From: Bacillota bacterium
Lineage (GTDB): Bacteria > Sysuimicrobiota > Sysuimicrobiia > Sysuimicrobiales > Segetimicrobiaceae
Length of the DNA: 37,323 bases
Direction: 5' to 3'
NCBI GenBank assembly: GCA_021324975.1
Contig: JAJPIA010000108.1
Span: 1-37,323 of the forward strand
This document shows, one piece after another, positions 8,900-16,595 of this stretch. The first letter of the stretch is position 1, and every line of letters starts with the position of its first letter. Under the pieces are notes generated by a model. It did no database searches and was not told the DNA's origin. It was given only the letters and a program-made list of their open reading frames with translations. The position numbers and the translations under genes were made by a program.

Positions 8900-10108
8900 A
8901 TGGCGCAGACCTCTGGCTTCGAGCTCGGTACGGAGGGCCTCCGGCTGACGCGGCGGGCCCTGCTGGTTCGAACTGGCGCGGCCGCCGGGGCCGCGGCGTT
9001 GGGAGGCGTGTTCGCGGAGGGACGGCGCGCCTTCGCGCAGGAGCAAGGGTTCCCCGGCGTCGCGTCGGGCATGAGGGTCATCAGCCGGTCTCCGATTAAC
9101 CTTGAGACACCGATCCCGCAACTGCGCACGTGGATCACGCCTGACGACTGGTTCTTCGTCCGGTTGCACCTCCCCGGCTACGCGCAGCTCAACCGCGACA
9201 CGTGGCAGATGACGGTGGACGGTGAGGTCGGGCAGCCCTTACGGCTCGGATGGGCCGAGGTGCAGCGGTTCCAGCGCGTGGAACTCACGGCCTGGCTCCA
9301 GTGCGCGGGTAACCGGCGCGGCCACTTCGAGCCGAAGGCTGCCGGCGGCCAGTGGGACCGCGGCGCGGTCGGCAACGCCCGGTGGGCCGGCATTCGCCTG
9401 CGCGACGTGATCCTCTCCACCGCCCCCACCTTGAAGGCCCACCATGTCGCGTTTGAGGGGAACGACCCGCACGGCGACGCGCCGCCCTACGTCCGCAGCG
9501 TTCCGATCGAGAAGGCCCTCGATCCGAACACCCTGCTCGTGTTCGAGATGAACGGGCAGCCCCTGCCGGTCCTGCACGGGTTCCCCGTGCGTGCCCTGGT
9601 GCCCGGCTGGGTCGGGTCCGCCAACGTGAAGTGGATCCGCAGCATCCACGTGCTCGATCAGGAGTGGACCGGGCCGTACATGAAAGACCTGTACCGCATC
9701 AACCTCGTGCCGATGAATCCGGCAAACAAAACCTTCAACTTCGCGCAAGACTTCGTCGCTACGACCGTGTTCCCCGTGAACTCCTTCTTTACGTCGCCGA
9801 CCACGGGCGCAACGCTACCGGCTGGACCGACCGTCTTGAGCGGCGTCGCCTACGCGGGGGAAACGACGATTGCCGCCGTCGAGGTCTCCGTGGATGGCGG
9901 GGCCTGGCAGCCAGCGCGCATCACGACACCGGGCACCGCGTACGCGTGGTATCAGTGGGCGTTCTCCGCGACCCTCGCCCGGGGGAGTCACACGCTTGCG
10001 GTGCGCGCCACCGATTCGCGGGGCCGTACCCAGCCTCGGGAGGCGCTGTGGAACCCACAGGGGTACTTTTACAACGCTTGGGATGTGGTGACGGTACAGG
10101 TCTCGTGA
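8900..10108 (+). CDS. Sulfite-oxidase-family molybdopterin enzyme, Tat-exported
   Basis: This 402-residue protein has the two-domain layout of the sulfite oxidase family: a Moco-binding domain (about residues 75-280) and a C-terminal immunoglobulin-like dimerisation domain (about 295-400). The cysteine that coordinates molybdenum is C135 in LQCAGNRR. Further family marks are FEGNDPHGD, the HGFPVRALVPGWVG segment and KWIRSIHV. A twin-arginine signal is present (TRRALLVRTGAAAG, R18 and R19), so the folded cofactor-loaded enzyme is exported. ATG 8900 is supported by GAGGAGG upstream; the longer frame from 8837 would put the Tat motif too deep. Likely substrate is sulfite, though related enzymes act on other S- or N-oxides. 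No heme domain or cytochrome gene is adjacent; the partner may be the copper protein just upstream. Confidence 0.88.
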   Translation: MAQTSGFELGTEGLRLTRRALLVRTGAAAGAAALGGVFAEGRRAFAQEQGFPGVASGMRVISRSPINLETPIPQLRTWITPDDWFFVRLHLPGYAQLNRDTWQMTVDGEVGQPLRLGWAEVQRFQRVELTAWLQCAGNRRGHFEPKAAGGQWDRGAVGNARWAGIRLRDVILSTAPTLKAHHVAFEGNDPHGDAPPYVRSVPIEKALDPNTLLVFEMNGQPLPVLHGFPVRALVPGWVGSANVKWIRSIHVLDQEWTGPYMKDLYRINLVPMNPANKTFNFAQDFVATTVFPVNSFFTSPTTGATLPAGPTVLSGVAYAGETTIAAVEVSVDGGAWQPARITTPGTAYAWYQWAFSATLARGSHTLAVRATDSRGRTQPREALWNPQGYFYNAWDVVTVQVS

Positions 10109-10703
10109 AGGCCACGTCCTGCTGCATCCGAGTGTAACCGGCGTCCGCCCGTCGGGTGCGCGGGACGCGGAGCATCCGAGCCGCTCCGTGCTCGCCCTGA
10201 GTTCCCCGACTAGCGCGCTGCAATCGTGCCAAGACTTCGTGCCGGGCGCTTGCAACACACTCGGCTGGACGTTCCGGTGGATCTCTGGCGATCGGACGCC
10301 CCCTCCGTAAGCCGTCCCGCCGCCTGGCGGACCCCATCGCCATCTACGCCGGGCCTGTGGTGTGAAGGGCGGCGTTGGCGATGACACTTTCCGAGGAGCT
10401 TCGTAAGGCAGAAATGCACACGCGAGCTCGTCCTCGAAGACTATCGACGCTGGCGCCGAGCGATGCGGCAGAAACGGCAGTGGGGTCGCGCGTGACGTGG
10501 TCATGGCGTGTTGCCGCTGCAACGCTGTTGCTGGAACAATTCACCGTCCGGCGCACATTCCTACCGTACGAACTGCCTGCCGCGGCGGCACACTCGCGGC
10601 GCGCGCGCCCGACACCGGGCGGTGATGGGTTGCGGTGGCTCAAAGACTGCAGTCCGGGGACGCGCTAGCGTGAAAGCGGTACGAACGACGAGGAGGCAAT
10701 GAG
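10109..10703. other. Intergenic stretch with no supportable gene
   Basis: About 600 bases without a convincing gene. A plus-strand frame from 10375 (98 codons) has no recognisable family, and its opposite-strand frames look like shadows. The only clear signal is the GAGGAGG ribosome site at 10688-10694 that serves the next gene. Confidence 0.45.
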
Positions 10704-11177
10704 ATGGAGCCGCGGATCAACTACCGGAAGGTCGCGCCAGGCGCGCTGCAGGCAATGCTGGGCCTGGAAGAATGCGTACGACAGAGCGGACTCGATCATG
10801 TGTTGCTTGACCTGATCAAGACGAGGGCGTCACAGTTGAACGGGTGCGCGTACTGCATCGACATGCATACCAAGGATGCGCGGGCCCGGGGCGAAAGTGA
10901 GCAACGGCTCTACGCGCTGGCCGCGTGGCGGGAGACACCGTTCTTCGGTCCGCGCGAACGTGCGGCCCTCGCCTGGACCGAGACGGTGACGCTGATCGCC
11001 GACGGCCACGCGCCCGACGACGTTTACGAGGAAGCTCGTAGGTCCTTTTCGGAGAAGGAATTGGTGGACCTGACGCTCGCGATCGTCGCGATCAACGGCT
11101 GGAACCGGTTGGCCATCAGCATGCGGACCGTTCCGGGGACGTACCGAGCGGCAGCGGCCATTCCCGAGAGCCGGTAG
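10704..11177 (+). CDS. AhpD / carboxymuconolactone-decarboxylase-family peroxidase-like protein
   Basis: This 157-residue protein is a single CMD domain. It has the AhpD-type active site CAYCIDMHTKDAR with redox cysteines C48 and C51 and the following histidine. Proteins of this type reduce alkyl hydroperoxides or act as thiol-disulfide partners in the cytoplasm. The second half carries the conserved ALAWTETVTLI and AINGWNRLAIS segments. The start is firm: GAGGAGG lies nine bases before ATG 10704. It stands alone, with long gaps on both sides. The usual reductant partner is not in the window. Confidence 0.9.
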   Translation: MEPRINYRKVAPGALQAMLGLEECVRQSGLDHVLLDLIKTRASQLNGCAYCIDMHTKDARARGESEQRLYALAAWRETPFFGPRERAALAWTETVTLIADGHAPDDVYEEARRSFSEKELVDLTLAIVAINGWNRLAISMRTVPGTYRAAAAIPESR

Positions 11178-11354
11178 TCGACAGCAGACTTTTTGGCAGG
11201 GCCGGATCCGCTCACGTTGCATTCCAGGCGGCCGTCCGGCGATGCGCAGTGGCAGAGATAGGTGATATGCCGGGCTACATGGGCGCGCGGGCGACGATGA
11301 ACATGTCACTTGTCGCGCTTACCGGAAACGCATCGTTTTTCCCCTCCGCACTCG

Positions 11355-11561
11355 ATGGGTGAGCCCGCCTGCACGGTCGAGGAGTTCCACCGGCGCCTGC
11401 GCGAAGCCCTCGCCGCGATTCCACACCCATCGGAGGAACAGGTGGTCGCGGCAGCCCGTCGCCTGGCCAGAACGATGCAGTTGTCGCCCGCGCTGGAAGA
11501 TGAATACGCCGAGCAGGCCGGGATGCTCATGGCTGAAGGACAGGCCGAACCGCCGACATAG
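11355..11561 (+). CDS. Small hypothetical helical protein
   Basis: A 68-residue frame with amphipathic helices (VEEFHRRLREALAAIP, EEQVVAAARRLARTMQL). The acidic/basic pattern and codon use look like a real protein rather than a shadow. I do not recognise a family. No ribosome site is obvious at ATG 11355; the frame is open upstream to an ATG at 11310. Confidence 0.35.
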   Translation: MGEPACTVEEFHRRLREALAAIPHPSEEQVVAAARRLARTMQLSPALEDEYAEQAGMLMAEGQAEPPT

Positions 11562-12108
11562 TCAACAACTCCGACGCTGCCACCGCGACATGGCGTAGAG
11601 TTCCCGAAGCGTAAGTAGCGGCGGACGGGAATTTGCACACCGCAGATCGCGGTGATATCTGGCCCTCCCACTTTAGTGAGCCGCAGGAGCATGCGCGCAG
11701 CCGCCTCGGTCAGCAGGACGGCCGTCCTTCCCCGGTCTAGGGACGAACCCCCATCACCTGCGACACGTCTTGCCGGGCGGCCAGTGAGATTCAGAGGAGA
11801 GTGTGCGGTACATCAAGCCATTCGATGTCCTAGCGTGCACGATCCCGCCCCCCCCGCAGTTGCGGTGCCGCAACGACGGAGCAGATGGGACAACCTACCC
11901 TCGACATGGATCGAGCGGCGATTCGTCAAGATGCCGCATTAGTCGCCGGTAATGCCATCGTGCGGTTGTGCTGATGCGGCAGTAATCGCTGATTATGTGG
12001 GGTTTTCGACGAGGTGACTGTCAGCGTGAGCCACGTTGCAGCGGTTGATTTGGCAGACGGGATATCGTGTCCTCGCATTGCGAGCCTGGAATACAAGGAG
12101 GCACATAC
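11562..12108. other. Intergenic stretch upstream of the gluconate module
   Basis: About 550 bases without a gene I can support. The stretch from 11930 to 12060 is clearly more AT-rich than its surroundings and probably holds the promoter of the transporter-kinase operon. I could not fix -35 and -10 boxes. A strong ribosome site, AAGGAGGC, ends the region just before ATG 12109. Confidence 0.4.
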
Positions 12109-13446
12109 ATGAGCGCAGTGACGGAGACACATCCTCCGGACGTGACAGCACGCGATACGAAGACGGTTATGAGAAGGCCGGGACATCTCCGTTGGGGAAT
12201 CGGGGTTCTCCTCGGTATTGGCATTCTCATCAATTACTTCGATCGGATCAACCTGTCGATCGCCGCGCCGGCGCTCTCGAAGGAATTTAGCCTCGGCCCG
12301 GCCCAGCTCGGGCTCCTGTTCGGGGCCTTCTTTTGGAGCTATGCGCTCCTGCAGATCCCGGGCGGGATGTTGCTCGACCGCCTGGGCGTCAAGACCATCG
12401 GCCGGTGGGGCGCGTTCCTGTGGAGTGTCGCGTCGGGCGTGATCGCTTTTTCAACGAATCTGACGCATCTTTTCGGTGCGCGTACACTGCTCGGCGTCGC
12501 CGAGACGCCCGCGTTTCCCGTAAGCTCCAAAGCAACGAGCTACTGGTTCCCCCGGACCGAACGTGGTCTCGCCACGGCCATGTTTGATGCGGCCGCGAAA
12601 TTCAGCAACGTCATTGGTGTGCCGCTGCTCGCGTTCTTCATCGTCTCGTTTGGCTGGCGCTGGGGCTTTGGTATGACGGCCGTCCTGAGCTTCCTGTACT
12701 TTCTCGCGTTCTACTGGATCTACCGCGATCCGAGCAGGCATGCGTGGCTGGGCGATGCGGAGCGGACGTACATTCGCGAGGGCGGTGCGCAACCCGAGGG
12801 CGTCTCAGCCGCGGGCACGGGGCCGACGCTGGGCTACCTGCTCACCAAGGCCAAGGTCTGGGGTCTGACGCTCGGGTTCGCGGCCTACGGGTATTCCTTC
12901 TACCTCTTCTTGACGTGGCTGCCCGATTACTTAGTCAAGACCATGCACATGAGCATCCTCCGGTCGGCAGGCTACACTGCGATCCCGTGGGCCGTCGCCA
13001 CCATCACGGACCTTGTGGCCGGCGGCTGGCTCGTGGACTACCTCGTCCGCCGCGGCGGCAAGGAGACGGCGGTCCGCAAGACGATCCTCATCGTCGGGAT
13101 GCTCTTCGGTCTCGCGGTGTTTGGCGCGGCGCGGACCACCAATCCCAACGTCGCCATCGTGTGGATCTCCATCGCCCTCGGCGGGCTCGCGGCCTCGGCG
13201 CCGGTCGGCTGGTCGCTGCCGGGCCTCGTCGCGCCGAAGGGGAGCGTCGGCACCGTGGGCGGGATCATGAACTTTGTGAACAACCTCATGGGGTTCGTCG
13301 CGCCGGGCGTGACCGGGTTCATCGTCGGCGCGACCAATTCGTTCGGCAATGCGTTCATCGCGGCCGGTGCCGTCCTGATCGTCGGCATCATCTGCTACGT
13401 GTTCCTGCTCGGCCGGATCGAACCGCTTCCGGAGCCCCAGCGATGA
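12109..13446 (+). CDS. MFS transporter, anion:cation symporter family (hexonate/gluconate uptake)
   Basis: A 445-residue major facilitator protein with about 12 hydrophobic helices. The first helix shows the ACS-family signature NYFDRINLSIAAPALS, and loop 2-3 shows the MFS signature (GGMLLDRLGVKTIGRWG). ACS members take up organic anions such as galactonate, glucarate, hexuronates or gluconate with protons. AAGGAGGC seven bases before ATG 12109 fixes the start; the frame opens earlier but that part is unconserved. The kinase gene overlaps by four bases (ATGA), so the two are translationally coupled. The coupled gluconokinase-type enzyme makes a sugar acid such as gluconate the likely substrate. 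Confidence 0.88.
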   Translation: MSAVTETHPPDVTARDTKTVMRRPGHLRWGIGVLLGIGILINYFDRINLSIAAPALSKEFSLGPAQLGLLFGAFFWSYALLQIPGGMLLDRLGVKTIGRWGAFLWSVASGVIAFSTNLTHLFGARTLLGVAETPAFPVSSKATSYWFPRTERGLATAMFDAAAKFSNVIGVPLLAFFIVSFGWRWGFGMTAVLSFLYFLAFYWIYRDPSRHAWLGDAERTYIREGGAQPEGVSAAGTGPTLGYLLTKAKVWGLTLGFAAYGYSFYLFLTWLPDYLVKTMHMSILRSAGYTAIPWAVATITDLVAGGWLVDYLVRRGGKETAVRKTILIVGMLFGLAVFGAARTTNPNVAIVWISIALGGLAASAPVGWSLPGLVAPKGSVGTVGGIMNFVNNLMGFVAPGVTGFIVGATNSFGNAFIAAGAVLIVGIICYVFLLGRIEPLPEPQR

Positions 13447-14990
13447 GCGGACACACCGTGTCCATCGGGCTCGATCTCGGAACCACCTCAGCGAAGGCGC
13501 TGGCGTGGGCCACGGACGGGCGCGTAGTGGCCGAGGCGACCGAGCGGTACGGGGTCACGTCGCCCCGTCCCGGGTATGTGGAGCAGGACGCAAACGCCGT
13601 GTATCTCGCGGCGACCCGAGCCGCTGCAGATACGATTCACGACGCCGCGGTGCGCGGCGGCGAGATCGTCTCGATCGGGTTCTCCAGCGCCATGCACGGG
13701 CTCGTGCCCGTGGATGAGCGGGGGGAGCCGCTCGGCCCGTTCCTCACATGGATGGATCGCCGATCCAACGCTATTGCGCAGGGATGGCATGAAGACGGCA
13801 CCGGAGCGCGCCTCTACCAACGGACGGGCGCGCCGATGCACCCCATGCTGCCGTTGTGCAAGCTGCGCTGGCTTGCGATCGAAGCGCCCGACATTTTCGT
13901 TCGGGCGAGCCGATTCGTTTCCATGAAGGAACTGCTTGTCTATCGCTGGACGGGTCAATGGCTGATCGACCACGGGATCGCGTCCGCTACGGGCCTGTTC
14001 GACCTCCGCGCCCGACGGTGGGATGATGAAGCCCTCGCGCTGGCGGGCGTCGAACGCTTTCGCCTCTCCGAGCCCGCACCGCCCACAACTGTCCTGCGCG
14101 AGATCCGCGCCGGAGTTGCCCGCTCGCTCGGCCTGAGCCCTACGACCGCCATCGTGCTGTGTTCGAGTGACGGGGCGCTGGCGAACCTCGGCGTCGGTGC
14201 CGTCAACCGCCAGGCGACTGCGCTCACGCTTGGGACCAGCGGGGCCGTCCGGACGGTCACGGAGACCCCGGTGTTTGACCCGCAGGGACGGACGTTCTGC
14301 TACGCGTTCGACGACACGCGCTGTCTCGTCGGAGGGCCCACCAGCTCGGCCGGAGGGGTGTTTGACTGGCTCTGCGGCTTATTGCTGCCGGAGATCCCGC
14401 CTGAGCGGCGGTTCGAGGCGGCCGTCGCATTGGCCATGGACGTCCGGGAAGGGGCGGATGGGCTGATCTTGTTGCCCTTCCTGTCAGGCGAACGAGCGCC
14501 GTACTGGTACGGGGACCTGCGGGGCGCCTTTGTCGGACTCGATCTCTCCCACGATCGGCGCCACCTGCTTCGTGCCGCACTCGAAAGCATCGTGTATGCG
14601 GTCAGGACCGTATCGGATATCGTCGGCGAGCTCACCGGCCCGCCGCACGCACTACTGTTGTCCGGTGGGTTAACACATTCGGCCGCCTTCCGGAAGTTGA
14701 TCGCAGACATCTTTGGCATCGGAACGTGGCTGCCCAACACCGATGAGGCGTCCGCATCCGGGGCGGCGATGATGGCGGCCGTCGCGGTCAATGCCGTGCC
14801 GGGACTCGACGCCGTACGCGCCCTCGTCACCTATCCCGAACGGTTGGCCCCGGAACCCGAGGCGAGACGGCGCTATGAGGCTGTCTACCGGCGGTATCGA
14901 CAAGTCGTGGAGGCGGTGCTGCCGCTGTGGCACCCCGAATTTCGGCCCGCCGGCACAACGCCCGCGCCGTCACGCGCCGGCGCGGGTTAG
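13443..14990 (+). CDS. FGGY-family sugar kinase, probably gluconokinase
   Basis: A 515-residue FGGY kinase that phosphorylates a sugar or sugar acid with ATP. The N-terminal phosphate-binding motif is GLDLGTTSAKALAW (residues about 8-21). The second ATP-site motif is LTLGTSGAVRTV, and the C-terminal adenosine motif is LLLSGGLTHSAAFRKL. The segment TGAPMHPMLPLCKLRWL resembles the gluconokinase branch (GntK of Bacillus) more than xylulokinase. Its ATG overlaps the transporter stop codon. Product would be 6-phosphogluconate. Xylulokinase or another pentulokinase is the main alternative. Length and all motifs look intact. Confidence 0.85.
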   Translation: MSGHTVSIGLDLGTTSAKALAWATDGRVVAEATERYGVTSPRPGYVEQDANAVYLAATRAAADTIHDAAVRGGEIVSIGFSSAMHGLVPVDERGEPLGPFLTWMDRRSNAIAQGWHEDGTGARLYQRTGAPMHPMLPLCKLRWLAIEAPDIFVRASRFVSMKELLVYRWTGQWLIDHGIASATGLFDLRARRWDDEALALAGVERFRLSEPAPPTTVLREIRAGVARSLGLSPTTAIVLCSSDGALANLGVGAVNRQATALTLGTSGAVRTVTETPVFDPQGRTFCYAFDDTRCLVGGPTSSAGGVFDWLCGLLLPEIPPERRFEAAVALAMDVREGADGLILLPFLSGERAPYWYGDLRGAFVGLDLSHDRRHLLRAALESIVYAVRTVSDIVGELTGPPHALLLSGGLTHSAAFRKLIADIFGIGTWLPNTDEASASGAAMMAAVAVNAVPGLDAVRALVTYPERLAPEPEARRRYEAVYRRYRQVVEAVLPLWHPEFRPAGTTPAPSRAGAG

Positions 14991-15045
14991 GGGCTACGGA
15001 TGCGGTCGAGTGGAAAGGCAGGGGCGCGAGAAGGGAGACCTCGGT

Positions 15046-15411
15046 ATGCTCACGATCCGTTTGAAGCGTGCCTATGATGCGGTCGCGGCGGACGACGGCC
15101 CGCGTGTGCTCGTCGACCGGGTGTGGCCGCGTGGCGTCACAAAGGACCGGATCGAGATCGACGCGTGGTTGCGAGACCTGGGTCCGAGCACGACGCTACG
15201 ACAGTGGTTCGGGCACGATCCCCGGAAGTGGGAGGGGTTCCGCGAGCGGTACCGCGCCGAACTGGCGCGAAAGCAGGCGCTCCTTGCGCAGCTGGCCGGA
15301 TTCGCACGCCACGGGAAGCTCACGCTTGTTTATAGCGCCCGGGACACGGAGCACAACCAGGCCGTCGTCATCAAAGAGATGCTCGAACAGCGTCCCGTGG
15401 CGACCAGGTGA
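15046..15411 (+). CDS. DUF488 family protein (YeaO-like)
   Basis: A 121-residue protein with the typical DUF488 signatures: RVLVDRVWPRGVTKDRI near residue 22, WFGHDPRKWEGFRERY in the middle, and LVYSARDTEHNQAVVIKEML near the end. Its biochemical role is unknown. AAGGGAG upstream of ATG 15046 supports the start. It follows the kinase by 55 bases on the same strand and precedes the transaldolase relic, so it may be part of the sugar-acid operon by position only. Confidence 0.88.
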   Translation: MLTIRLKRAYDAVAADDGPRVLVDRVWPRGVTKDRIEIDAWLRDLGPSTTLRQWFGHDPRKWEGFRERYRAELARKQALLAQLAGFARHGKLTLVYSARDTEHNQAVVIKEMLEQRPVATR

Positions 15412-15462
15412 ACGACACGTAACGCCGGGAGGACCCGGGGTACGTGACCGAGAGGGATCGCG

Positions 15463-15799
15463 ATGAAGCCGCTACAACAGCTTCATGAGCTCGGCCAAAG
15501 CCTCTGGCCCGATAACACCACGCGATACATGCTCATCGATGGGACGTTGGCGCGTTATCGCGACCATTCCCGAAGCCACGCTGAAGGCGTTTGCCGATCA
15601 TGGCGAGGTCCGATCCTGCTTGCCGGCTGACGGTGGGGATGCCAACACAGTGCTGGGCGAGTTCGCGCAGGCCGCAATCGACGTGAGCAGGCTCGCCGAT
15701 CGGTTACAGCAGGAGGGGGCTGCCGCATTCGTGCAATCCTGGAATGACCTGCTGTCGTGTCTGCACGAGAAGTCGCTCCGGATCATGCGGGCCAGTTGA
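15463..15799 (+). pseudogene. Transaldolase with its central part deleted
   Basis: The first 30 codons from ATG 15463 read as a transaldolase N-terminus (KPLQQLHELGQSLWPDN, then LIDGTLARY). The sequence then jumps, in another frame, to the transaldolase C-terminus (TIPEATLKAFADHGEV to WNDLLSCLHEK). The join lies near 15555. About 230-250 codons between these parts are gone, including the strand with the Schiff-base lysine, so no active enzyme can be made. Transaldolase moves a dihydroxyacetone unit in the pentose phosphate pathway, which fits the upstream gluconate module. The deletion and frame change show this is a relic rather than a short paralogue. Confidence 0.8.
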
Positions 15800-15881
15800 G
15801 GAAGAGAGTCGCCCTGCGCAGATGGGGGTGCTGGCCGATACCCTGAACTTGGCACGCGGCGTCTCGTGGGAGGAGCACATC

Positions 15882-16427
15882 ATGGTGAGGGATTCGATAG
15901 CACAGCGAATCAGGTTGCGGGCCGTCGGGGTTATTCTCTGCGGGCTCGTGGTCTTGCTAGTCCTACCGGCGGTATCAGGAGTCCCGGTCCTCGCGGGGCC
16001 GCATACGGTGGTGGTGACGTTGGTCGCCGGTGAGACGCCCGCGGACGGAGGTTTCAACTTCAACGGATACGGGCACGGCGGCATGACGGTCACGGTACCG
16101 CTGGGATGGACGGTCGTGGTACAGTTCCAGAACGCAAGTGCGCTTCCGCATAGCGCGATGATCGCACCGTCGGCGGCCGCCCAATCCGGCGCGCCGACCG
16201 CAACGCCGGTATTTGCGGGCGGGGCGACAAAGGACCTCTCGACCGGGTTGGCCCAGGGCACCAAAGCAACGTTCTCGTTTGTCGCGGATAAGCCGGGCAC
16301 CTATGCGATTGTGTGCGCGGTCCCGGGGCATGCCGCGGCCGGCATGTGGGACAAGCTGACCGTCTCGGCTACGGCCAAGGCGCCAAGCGTGGTCCCCGCG
16401 ACGGCGACTCACCTCAAGTCGGAGTAG
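15882..16427 (+). CDS. Sulfocyanin-like blue copper protein (copy 2)
   Basis: A 181-residue cupredoxin with an N-terminal hydrophobic segment (VGVILCGLVVLLVLPAVSGV, about residues 15-34). The domain has the FNFNGYGHGG strand and four type 1 copper ligands: H90 in ALPHSAM, then C145, H150 and M155 in CAVPGHAAAGMW. GGGAGGAGC six bases before ATG 15882 makes the start secure. Against copy 1 it has a Gly/Ala/Thr-rich insertion between ligands (about residues 97-125), closer to copy 3. It precedes the FAD reductase gene but is separated from it by a 168-base gap with its own promoter candidate. Expected role is single-electron carrier outside the membrane. Confidence 0.85.
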   Translation: MVRDSIAQRIRLRAVGVILCGLVVLLVLPAVSGVPVLAGPHTVVVTLVAGETPADGGFNFNGYGHGGMTVTVPLGWTVVVQFQNASALPHSAMIAPSAAAQSGAPTATPVFAGGATKDLSTGLAQGTKATFSFVADKPGTYAIVCAVPGHAAAGMWDKLTVSATAKAPSVVPATATHLKSE

Positions 16428-16482
16428 CGATCTTCCCGGTTCGATCCGAGAACGCCACGCTCATTGCGGTTGCGCAAAGAAG

Positions 16483-16511
16483 TTGCGGCAGCAATGATGC
16501 TAAATTATAAA
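16483..16511 (+). promoter_or_regulatory. Promoter candidate for the FAD reductase gene
   Basis: TTGCGG at 16483-16488 is followed, after exactly 17 bases, by TATAAA at 16506-16511. The -10 box sits in a short AT-rich patch that stands out in this GC-rich region and is itself inside an inverted repeat. The FAD reductase start lies 85 bases downstream. Confidence 0.5.
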
Positions 16512-16530
16512 TTAGCATGACTGCGTCATG
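16497..16530 (+). promoter_or_regulatory. Two overlapping inverted repeats, operator candidate
   Basis: ATGCTAA (16497-16503) and TTAGCAT (16512-16518) are perfect 7-base inverted arms with an 8-base AT spacer. Next to it, CATGAC (16516-16521) and GTCATG (16525-16530) are perfect 6-base arms with a 3-base spacer. The first palindrome covers the -10 box of the promoter candidate, the usual place for a repressor site. Which regulator binds is unknown. Confidence 0.45.
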
Positions 16531-16595
16531 TTGTGCATCGGCTTGAGGGCTGTTATGCGCCGCGTACAGCACTGGCCGAGAGAGCGAGGCGGGTT

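Noticed and set aside
12744-13442. A 233-codon N-terminal extension of the sugar kinase inside the transporter gene
   Set aside because: The kinase homology begins at ATG 13443; the extension is an out-of-frame reading of the transporter.
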